A model generated the notes under the pieces. It had not been told where the DNA came from. It did not search any database and was given only the letters and a program-made list of their open reading frames with translations. From contig CAVSMU010000007.1 in NCBI GenBank assembly GCA_963729075.1, positions 186,001 through 250,000 of the forward strand: a DNA stretch of 64,000 nucleotides. Direction: 5' to 3'. Positions 55,310-61,721 of this stretch are shown in pieces (position 1 is the stretch's first letter; each line of letters begins with the position of its first letter). The translations under genes were made by a program, and so were the position numbers. This stretch comes from WHSW01 sp963729075. Lineage in GTDB: Bacteria > Actinomycetota > Thermoleophilia > Solirubrobacterales > 70-9.

Positions 55310-56362
55310 CTATCGCCGCGAGAGCCGCTCGAACAGGGTTCCGGCGGCGAGCACGAGCGCATCGCGGCCCGGGGCGCCGACGACCTGCAGCGAGCCCGCC
55401 GGACCGCCGACAGCCGCGGGCAGCGCGAGCGCCGGAGCGCCGATGGCGTTGAACGGGACGGTGTAGCTGATCGCGCGCTCGCGCATGGTCAGCTCGTCGA
55501 CGTCGGCCGGCGGGGGCGCCATTGGCACGGTCGGCGTCAGCAGGAGGTCGAAGCGCTCGAACAGCTCGTCGTACTGCTGGCGCAGCTCGTCGCGCCGGCG
55601 ACAGGCCTCCCGGTAGTCGGCATCGGAAACGGCCAGGCAACGCTCGATCTTGGCCGCCACGTTCGCGCCGTAGCGCTCGCGATGCTCGGCGAAGATCGGC
55701 TCGTGAACCTCGGCCACCTCGCGCATGAAGCCGGGGTAGACGTCACGGATGGAGGGAAGCGTGATCCGCTCGGGGCGATCGAGGTCGATGTCGCCCACGA
55801 CTGCGATTCGCAGCTCGTCGAGCGAGTCGAGCCGGGCGGGCTCGAAGCCCGGCACGAGTGCCTCGGTGAGCTGGACGCAGACCCCGACGTCGCGCGCCAT
55901 CGGCCCCGCCGTGTCGAAGCTCGGCGCCAGCGGGAAGCAGCCGTCCATCGGCACCAGGCCGTGGCTCGGCTTGAAGCCGACCACGCCGCACCAGGCGGCC
56001 GGGATCCTGATCGACCCGCCCGAGTCCGTCCCGAGCGCACCCTCAGCCAACCCGGCGGCGACCGCCGCAGCGCTGCCGCCGCTCGATCCGCCTGCGACCC
56101 GACCGGGGGCGGCGGGGTTTGGCACGTCGCCGAAGTGCGGGTTCTGCGACGTGATCCCGTACGCGAACTCGTGGAGGTTCGCCTTGCCGACGTTTGCCCA
56201 GCCGGCCGTCTCGAGCCGCGTCACGGCCTCGGCCGTGCGCGCCGGGACGTGGTCGCGAAAGACCAAGGAGCCATAGGTGGTGGTCAGCCCGGCGGTGTCG
56301 AAGAGGTCCTTGACCGCGAGTGCGCGGCCCTCGCCCGGCGACGGCGGGCGCGCGAGGAAGAT
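55310..56362 (-). CDS. Amidase-signature enzyme, start apparently AUC
   Basis: The 350-residue enzyme hydrolyses amides. The Ser-Ser-Lys triad needs Lys in ALAVKDLFDTAG, cis-Ser in GGSSGGSAAAVAAG and the nucleophile in DSGGSIRIPAAW. The Lys region lies upstream of the first ordinary start (TTG 56266), so that start would give an inactive protein. In the open frame above it there is no ATG, GTG, TTG or CTG before the Lys; the only ATN codon is ATC at 56360-56362 (IFLARPPSPGEG follows). This overlaps the end of the MaoC gene. I read it as a rare AUC start coupled to MaoC translation. Substrate unknown. Confidence 0.85.
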   Translation of the reverse strand: MFLARPPSPGEGRALAVKDLFDTAGLTTTYGSLVFRDHVPARTAEAVTRLETAGWANVGKANLHEFAYGITSQNPHFGDVPNPAAPGRVAGGSSGGSAAAVAAGLAEGALGTDSGGSIRIPAAWCGVVGFKPSHGLVPMDGCFPLAPSFDTAGPMARDVGVCVQLTEALVPGFEPARLDSLDELRIAVVGDIDLDRPERITLPSIRDVYPGFMREVAEVHEPIFAEHRERYGANVAAKIERCLAVSDADYREACRRRDELRQQYDELFERFDLLLTPTVPMAPPPADVDELTMRERAISYTVPFNAIGAPALALPAAVGGPAGSLQVVGAPGRDALVLAAGTLFERLSRR

Positions 56363-56369
56363 CCCGGCG

Positions 56370-56918
56370 TTAGTCGACGTCGGCCTCGGCCTTCGGCGAG
56401 TCGCCGCCGTCGGGGCGCTTCGGGATCAGCACCGCCCGCTTGAACTCGGCGACCAGGGTCCCGTCCTGCTTGAAGACCCGCGTATGGACCCGGACGATGC
56501 CGCGGTCGGGCTTCGAGGTCGAGGGGCGCACATCGAGCACCTCCGACTCGCAGTAGAGCGTGTCACCGTGGAACACGGGCGCGGGGTGGGAGAGCTCCTC
56601 GGTCGCCAGGTTCGCGATCGCCTTTCCCGACACATCGGAGACCGACATCCCCAGCGCAAGCGCGTAGACCAGGGGCCCGACGACGACGTTGCGGCCCTGT
56701 TGCGACTCGGACGCGTAGACGTCGTTGATGTGCAGCGGGTGGTGGTTCATCGTGATCAGGCAGAACAGATGGTCATCTGCCTCGGTCACGGTCTTCGCCG
56801 GCCAGTGCTTGTAGATCGCACCGACCTCGAACTCCTCGAGGTAGCGGCCGTAGGGGTGGGCACCGGAGGCCTCGCGCTCCGACTGGCCAGTTGAGAGGGT
56901 GTGGTCCGTGTCGTTCAT
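56370..56918 (-). CDS. MaoC-like dehydratase/hydratase
   Basis: The 182-residue hotdog protein has YKHWPAKTVTEADDHLFCLI, TMNHHPLHINDVYASE (catalytic Asn/His in the hydratase motif region), GKAIANLATEELSHPAPVFH and GDTLYCESEVLDVRP. It hydrates or dehydrates an acyl-CoA. Mesaconyl-CoA hydratase of the ethylmalonyl-CoA pathway belongs to this fold, but the single-domain size makes that only possible. TACGAT lies 9 nt before the ATG, so leaderless. Its end overlaps the coupling region of the amidase. Confidence 0.8.
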   Translation of the reverse strand: MNDTDHTLSTGQSEREASGAHPYGRYLEEFEVGAIYKHWPAKTVTEADDHLFCLITMNHHPLHINDVYASESQQGRNVVVGPLVYALALGMSVSDVSGKAIANLATEELSHPAPVFHGDTLYCESEVLDVRPSTSKPDRGIVRVHTRVFKQDGTLVAEFKRAVLIPKRPDGGDSPKAEADVD

Positions 56919-56942
56919 CGGCGCGGCATCGTAGCGACGACG

Positions 56943-58034
56943 TCAGGCAAGGGTCGCATCGAGGCCCTCGAACCTACCGATGTCGTCGACCTCGGCGGCA
57001 ACGGCGCGCTCGATCTCCGCGCCGAGCGGCGTGAACGGCTCCATCGTCACCGCGAGCCGCCGCCCGCTACGCCTCGATGACCAGGTGCCGACGAACCGCC
57101 CATCGACGGTGACGGTCGGGCGGACGATCCCGCCGCCGGGGAGGATCCGCTTGGCGTCCGCCTCCGAGACGGCGAAGTCGCGGCTCACGTAACCGAGGTT
57201 GTAGTTGTCGAACGCGCCCAGCAGGCGGACGACCGGCGAGCGCAAGCGCCGGCGAGCATCGCGGGTCTCCAGGAGCACCGCGTCGCCGGCGCGCCGCTCG
57301 CGCAGCCCGGAGGCGATCCGCTCGAGCCCGAGCCGGCAGTCGCGCAGCGGCAGCCCCGCCCAGCGTGCGAGGTCGCGCTCGGACGCCGGCCCGTACGCGC
57401 GGATGTAGCGGCGGGCGAGCTCGGCGAGCGAGTCCTCGCGCGAGCGCGTCTCGAGCTCGCCGAGCCAATCGTGCGTGCGTACGAGGCACGTCTGACCGCC
57501 CCGGTCGGGGCCGAGACAGAGCTCGCCGTCGAGGGTCGCCAGCAGCCACAGGTGGACCTTGAACTCCGCTGCGGCTTCGAACCCCTCGCGCTCGAGCCGC
57601 TCGGCCAGCTCGGTCCGGGTCAGGGGGCCGTCCTCGGCGACGGCCGAGTCCAGGACTGCGAGCGCCCGGTCCTGGGCGTTGCTGTCGAGGCCGAAGTCGG
57701 CGAGCCGCTTGCGCGACCACCGGACGATGATCGGCGCGAACAGGGGCACGATCCACCCGGCGTCCTCGGCCGGGACCAGGTGAACCGTCTTGCGCATCAT
57801 CCAGGCGCGCAGGAGCGAGCGCTCCTCGGTCCGTGCCGCGTCGACGTCCGCGGCCGTCAGTCCGCGGCCGCGGGCCCGGAACGCAAGCTTCGCCGCGCGC
57901 GGCTCCTGCGCCTGGATCGGCCCGGCAAGCCGCGCCACGTCCGCCGGGTGGCGCACGTCGGTCGGCCGGGCCAGCAGCTGCGCGGCGGCTCGCGCCCGCG
58001 CGAGCCCCCGCCGGTCGCTCCGTGGTCCGGCCAA
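56943..58034 (-). CDS. AlkZ/HTH_42-like winged-helix protein with QxQ motif
   Basis: The 363-residue protein belongs to the winged-helix group (HTH_42) that contains the DNA-crosslink glycosylase AlkZ/YcaQ. The catalytic-type motif QAQ lies in LAGPIQAQEPRAAKLAFRA near residue 40. ARRYIRAYGPASERDLARWA and LLGAFDNYNLGYVSR are characteristic of the group. TTG start 58034, just after the stop of the SCP2-like gene, with no Shine-Dalgarno sequence. DNA repair is possible but unproven. Confidence 0.75.
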   Translation of the reverse strand: MAGPRSDRRGLARARAAAQLLARPTDVRHPADVARLAGPIQAQEPRAAKLAFRARGRGLTAADVDAARTEERSLLRAWMMRKTVHLVPAEDAGWIVPLFAPIIVRWSRKRLADFGLDSNAQDRALAVLDSAVAEDGPLTRTELAERLEREGFEAAAEFKVHLWLLATLDGELCLGPDRGGQTCLVRTHDWLGELETRSREDSLAELARRYIRAYGPASERDLARWAGLPLRDCRLGLERIASGLRERRAGDAVLLETRDARRRLRSPVVRLLGAFDNYNLGYVSRDFAVSEADAKRILPGGGIVRPTVTVDGRFVGTWSSRRSGRRLAVTMEPFTPLGAEIERAVAAEVDDIGRFEGLDATLA

Positions 58035-58035
58035 G

Positions 58036-58383
58036 CTAGCCGCGCTCGATCGCCTTGCCGAGCAGGCGCCGGACGCGGGGATCGCCCTCGACCTTGAGGT
58101 GGTCGGTGTAGAACGCGTCCTTCCAGTCGGCGAGCTCGCCCTCCTCCGCGAGCAGATTGAACATCGCGCGCGGAACCGAGAGCGTGATCCGGGCGTCGTC
58201 GGCCTCCCCCTCACTCACGTCGGGGCCCGGCACCTCGATCCGGAAGTGCTCCGAGCGCTGCGGGCCGGTGAGGCCGCCGCCGGTGAGCTCGAGCGCGGCC
58301 ACCAGCTTCAAGCCCGCCAGCGCCGGGACCTGCGCCTGGAACCGCTGAACGGCGACGATGATCAGCTCGCTGGTCGGGGCCAA
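58036..58383 (-). CDS. SCP2-like sterol/lipid-binding domain protein (copy 2)
   Basis: The 115-residue protein has an N-terminal helix (MAPTSELIIVAVQRFQAQVP), two strands and the C-terminal SCP2-like core around FYTDHLKVEGDPRVRRLLGK. It matches the paralog at 58403 in order and spacing. Such domains bind hydrophobic ligands or act as adaptors. TTG start; no ribosome-binding site. Upstream copy 20 bases away. Confidence 0.65.
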   Translation of the reverse strand: MAPTSELIIVAVQRFQAQVPALAGLKLVAALELTGGGLTGPQRSEHFRIEVPGPDVSEGEADDARITLSVPRAMFNLLAEEGELADWKDAFYTDHLKVEGDPRVRRLLGKAIERG

Positions 58384-58402
58384 GGCCGGTCGCTCCGGAC
58401 GC

Positions 58403-58768
58403 TCAGCGGGAGCGCCGCAGCGCTCCGCGCGCCTCGGTGCGGGCGATCACCTGGCCGACGAGCCTCTGGATGTTCGGATCGCCCTCGACCTTGACGTGCC
58501 CGAGGTCGTACGCGTCATGCCAGTGCTTGATCGTCCCGTCGGCGACCAACTCGTTGAAGTGCGAGCGCGGAACCGAGACGTGGACGCGCTCGTCGTCGCC
58601 GAAGCCCTTCGAGATCTTCGGCCCCGGAAGCTCGACGCGGTACGGCTGCACGTCGCCACGGGCGCGAATCTCGAGGCCGAATACCAGCTTCAGCTTCGCC
58701 AGGGCCGGGACCTCCTCCTGGAGGCGCTCGACGGCGGTGCGGATCATCTCGGCCGTGCTCGTCGCCAC
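58403..58768 (-). CDS. SCP2-like domain protein (copy 1)
   Basis: The 121-residue protein resembles copy 2: TAVERLQEEVPALAKLKLVF, VELPGPKISKGFGDDERVH and GHVKVEGDPNIQRLVGQVI. The two genes are tandem and on the same strand. TAGAAA lies 6 nt before the GTG start, as before aacS (TAGAAA, 7 nt). It is directly downstream of the SDR gene. Confidence 0.65.
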   Translation of the reverse strand: MATSTAEMIRTAVERLQEEVPALAKLKLVFGLEIRARGDVQPYRVELPGPKISKGFGDDERVHVSVPRSHFNELVADGTIKHWHDAYDLGHVKVEGDPNIQRLVGQVIARTEARGALRRSR

Positions 58769-58777
58769 GTCGCGTTT

Positions 58778-59443
58778 CTACCAGGGAATCGGCTCGCGGT
58801 TGCGGAAGAACCCGCCGCTCGGCACGTCGTCCGCCATGGTCGCGAGCCAGACGGCCGTGTCGGCGCCCTCCTCGACCGATCGCGGCGCGCGCGAGCCGCC
58901 CATGTCCGTGCGCACCCATCCCGGGCAGATCGAGTTGACGCTGATTTTTGGCTCGTCGACCGCGAGTGTCCGCGTCAGCGCGTTCAGGGCGCTCTTCGAG
59001 AGCCGGTAGGCGGTGTGCCCGCCGTCCATCTCAGCGAGCTGTCCGGCGCCGCTGGAGACGTTGACGATCCGGGGCGACGCGCTGCTGCGCAGCAACGGAA
59101 GCGACGCCTGGATCAGCCGCCAGGGGCCGAAGATGTTGGTCTCGAGCACCTCGTGCGCCTCATCGAGGTCGTAGTCGGCCGCGCCCGTGGGGTCGCCGTA
59201 GATGCCGGCGTTGTTGACGAGCACGTCGAGCGAGCCCGGGTTCGCCTCGATCCCGGCGATCGCCGCGCCGACGCTGTCGGGGTCCCGGACATCGAGCCGC
59301 AGCGGGATGAGGTTCTCGTCCGCGACCACCTCGCCCGGGTTGCGCGCCCCGGCGAGCACGGTGAACCCGTGGTCGCGCACCAGCTGCCGGGCGATCTCAC
59401 GGCCGATACCGCGATTCGCCCCCGTGACCAGGGCGACGCTCAG
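58778..59443 (-). CDS. Short-chain dehydrogenase/reductase, start apparently CUG
   Basis: The 221-residue SDR has the cofactor loop SVALVTGANRGIGREIARQL at residues 2-21, NNAG near 75, the catalytic Ser in NVSSGAG, YRLSK (Tyr, Lys) and PGWVRTDMGG. The cofactor loop lies upstream of the first ordinary start (ATG 59380). A CTG (59441-59443) overlaps the stop of the upstream acyl-CoA dehydrogenase gene as CTGA, exactly like the GTGA, TTGA and ATGA overlaps elsewhere, so CUG initiation by coupling is likely. Confidence 0.82.
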   Translation of the reverse strand: MSVALVTGANRGIGREIARQLVRDHGFTVLAGARNPGEVVADENLIPLRLDVRDPDSVGAAIAGIEANPGSLDVLVNNAGIYGDPTGAADYDLDEAHEVLETNIFGPWRLIQASLPLLRSSASPRIVNVSSGAGQLAEMDGGHTAYRLSKSALNALTRTLAVDEPKISVNSICPGWVRTDMGGSRAPRSVEEGADTAVWLATMADDVPSGGFFRNREPIPW

Positions 59444-60636
59444 ATCTTGTTCCTCTCGAGCAGCTTTCGGCCGATCACCATCTTCTGGATCTCGGAGGTG
59501 CCCTCGCCGATCAGAAGCAGCGGCGCATCGCGGTAGATGCGCTCGATCTCGTATTCCTTGGAGTAGCCGTAGCCGCCGTGAATTCGGAGTGCCTCCTCGG
59601 CGTTCTCCTTCGCGGCCTCAGAAGCGAACAGCTTCGCCATCCCGGCCTCGATATCCGATCGCTGGCCGGCATCCTTCATCCGCGCTGCCTTCATCGTCAG
59701 CAGGCGCGCCGCCTCGACGCGAGTGCCCATCTCGGCGAGCTTGAAGGTGATCGCCTGGTGCTGGGCGATCGGCTTGCCGAAGGTCTTGCGCTCCTGGCTG
59801 TAGCGCAGCGCCAGCTCGAGGGAGCGCTGGGCTACGCCGACGCCTCGCGCGGCGACGTTGACACGGCCGAGCTCGAGCGCGTCCATCATCTGCTTGAAGC
59901 CCTCGCCGATGCCGTCGCGACCGCCAAGGACGTGGTCGTCGTCGACCTTGAAGCCGTCGAAAACGAGCTCCGTCGACTCGACGCCCTTGTAGCCCATCTT
60001 CTTGATCTTCGGCGGGATCGTCAGCCCAGGGACCTCGGACTGGCCAGGCTCCTTCTCGCAGATGAAGCAGGTCATACCCCGGTAGGGCGGGTCGGCCTTC
60101 GGATCGGTCTTCACCAGCACGAAGACGAGCCCCGAGCGCAGCCCGTTGGTGACCCACATCTTCTGGCCGTTGATCTCCCAGCCGCCGTCGACCTCGGTCG
60201 CGGTCGACTTGATGCCCTGGACGTCCGAGCCGACCTCCGGCTCCGACAGCGAGAAGGCGCCGCGAACCTCGCCGGTCGCCATCCTCGGCAGGTAGAGGTC
60301 CCTCTGCTCGTCGGTACCGAACTTCATCAACAGGTAGGAGCCGATGAAATGCGTGTTGACGACGCCGGAGATCGAGATCCAGCCGCGCGAGAGCTCCTCG
60401 ACGATCATCGCGTACGTCGTCATGTCGAGGCCCATCCCGCCGTACTCCTCCGGGATCGTCACGCCGAACAGGCCGAGCTCCTTCATGTGCTCGACGATCG
60501 CCTCGGGGAACTTGTCCTCGTGGTCGAACTCCTCCGCGACGGGGATGATCTCGTTGTCGACGAACTGGCGCACCATCTCGGTGATCGCCTTCTGCTCGTC
60601 CGTCTTCTCCTGATAGGTCGCGGTGGCTACGGCCAT
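59440..60636 (-). CDS. Acyl-CoA dehydrogenase
   Basis: The 398-residue FAD enzyme introduces a double bond in an acyl-CoA. Signatures: EEYGGMGLDMTTYAMIVEEL, GAFSLSEPEVGSDVQGIKST, GQKMWVTNGLRSGLVFVLVK and HGGYGYSKEYEIERIYRDAP, with the catalytic Glu in the LLIGEGTSEIQKM segment. The 398 residues match short/branched-chain dehydrogenases; methylsuccinyl-CoA dehydrogenase is usually longer, so that role is uncertain. ATG 60636 with AGGAG just upstream. Its TGA is shared with the CUG start of the SDR. Confidence 0.92.
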   Translation of the reverse strand: MAVATATYQEKTDEQKAITEMVRQFVDNEIIPVAEEFDHEDKFPEAIVEHMKELGLFGVTIPEEYGGMGLDMTTYAMIVEELSRGWISISGVVNTHFIGSYLLMKFGTDEQRDLYLPRMATGEVRGAFSLSEPEVGSDVQGIKSTATEVDGGWEINGQKMWVTNGLRSGLVFVLVKTDPKADPPYRGMTCFICEKEPGQSEVPGLTIPPKIKKMGYKGVESTELVFDGFKVDDDHVLGGRDGIGEGFKQMMDALELGRVNVAARGVGVAQRSLELALRYSQERKTFGKPIAQHQAITFKLAEMGTRVEAARLLTMKAARMKDAGQRSDIEAGMAKLFASEAAKENAEEALRIHGGYGYSKEYEIERIYRDAPLLLIGEGTSEIQKMVIGRKLLERNKI

Positions 60637-60676
60637 GGCTCCTGTCGTTCGAGGTCTGGTCGTTCCGCGCGCGGAG

Positions 60677-60682
60677 GATACT
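60677..60682 (+). promoter_or_regulatory. Leaderless -10 box (GATACT)
   Basis: GATACT is followed by 9 nt and ATG 60692, the same arrangement as before 10979. Confidence 0.6.
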
Positions 60683-60691
60683 GCGGGAGCG

Positions 60692-61108
60692 ATGAGCGAC
60701 AACCTGGAGCTGGTGCTCCGCCTGCGGGAGGCGTTCGGGGCTGACCCGGACGCGGGCGCCGCCGGGGATCGATTGATCGAGGTCATTCGACCGGTCGCCG
60801 ACCCGGAGCTGCGGTCTCGGCTGAGCGGTGGCGCGATCACCACCGAGTACGCCGGGATCGAGGGCCTGCGCCGGGGCTGGGACGACTTCCTGCGCTCGTT
60901 CGAGAGCGTGCGGATCCAGTTCGAGGACATCATCGAGGTGGGCGACGCCGTGGTAGTCGACCTCGTCACCGTGATCGGGGTCCCCAGGGGGACCGAGCTC
61001 GAAGTCGAGCAGCCCGCAGCGGCGATCTTCGAGTTCGACGGCGAGCGCCTGGTCAGGGTCGAGCTCCACCTGGACCGCGACGAGGCACTCCGCCGCGCCG
61101 CCGGCTAG
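60692..61108 (+). CDS. SnoaL-like protein (138 aa)
   Basis: MSDNLELVLRLREAFGADPD, then TEYAGIEGLRRGWDDFLRSF, ESVRIQFEDIIEVGDAVVVD and AAIFEFDGERLVRVELHLDR follow the NTF2-like order. Same length as the gene at 10979. GATACT lies 9 nt before the ATG. Role unknown. It is divergent from the acyl-CoA dehydrogenase across 55 bases. Confidence 0.75.
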   Translation: MSDNLELVLRLREAFGADPDAGAAGDRLIEVIRPVADPELRSRLSGGAITTEYAGIEGLRRGWDDFLRSFESVRIQFEDIIEVGDAVVVDLVTVIGVPRGTELEVEQPAAAIFEFDGERLVRVELHLDRDEALRRAAG

Positions 61109-61110
61109 GG

Positions 61111-61116
61111 GATACT
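61111..61116 (+). promoter_or_regulatory. Leaderless -10 box (GATACT) of lemA
   Basis: GATACT is followed by 9 nt and the TTG start at 61126; it begins 3 bases after the upstream TAG stop. Confidence 0.6.
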
Positions 61117-61125
61117 GCGCACGAC

Positions 61126-61719
61126 TTGACCATCGTCGCGATCGCAATCGTGGTGGGCGTCATCGTGGTCGCCGGCTTCGTCTGGCTGATGTACAACCGG
61201 CTCGTCGGACTGCGGCTCAACGTCGACAACAGCTGGGCGCAGATCGACGTCGCCCTCAAGCGCCGCCACGACCTGATCCCCAACCTCGTCGAAGCCGTGC
61301 GCGGCTACGCGTCACACGAGCGCGAGACGCTCGAGCGGGTGACCGAGGCGCGCGGGGACGCGGTCGCGGATCAGCGCGCGGGTGCGGGGCCGGAGCGACA
61401 GGGACGCGCCGAGGGCGTCCTCGGCGCCCGCCTGGGTCGGCTGCTGGTCACCGCCGAGGCGTATCCGGACCTCAAGGCGAGCCGCAACTTCACCGAGCTC
61501 GCCGACGACCTCGGGGAGGCCGAGGACCAGATCCAGATCACCCGCCGCGTCTACAACGACACCGTCCAGACCTACAACACCCAGGTCCAGGTATTCCCGG
61601 CGGTGCTGGTCGCGAAGGCGTTCGGCTTCGCCCCGCGGGAGTTCTTCCAGATCCGCGAGGCCGAGGCCGAGGCTCCGGCCGTGACGATCCCCGCCGGCCC
61701 CGCCGGGGGCGAGACGTAG
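61126..61719 (+). CDS. lemA: LemA-family membrane protein
   Basis: The 197-residue protein has one N-terminal membrane helix (IAIVVGVIVVAGFVWLMYNR) and a helical body: NSWAQIDVALKRRHDLIPNL (the LemA motif), VEAVRGYASHERETLERVTE and TRRVYNDTVQTYNTQVQVFP. LemA proteins are envelope-associated and of unknown biochemical role. TTG start behind GATACT. Two bases separate it from the DUF2207 gene, a very common pairing. Confidence 0.92.
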   Translation: MTIVAIAIVVGVIVVAGFVWLMYNRLVGLRLNVDNSWAQIDVALKRRHDLIPNLVEAVRGYASHERETLERVTEARGDAVADQRAGAGPERQGRAEGVLGARLGRLLVTAEAYPDLKASRNFTELADDLGEAEDQIQITRRVYNDTVQTYNTQVQVFPAVLVAKAFGFAPREFFQIREAEAEAPAVTIPAGPAGGET

Positions 61720-61721
61720 CG

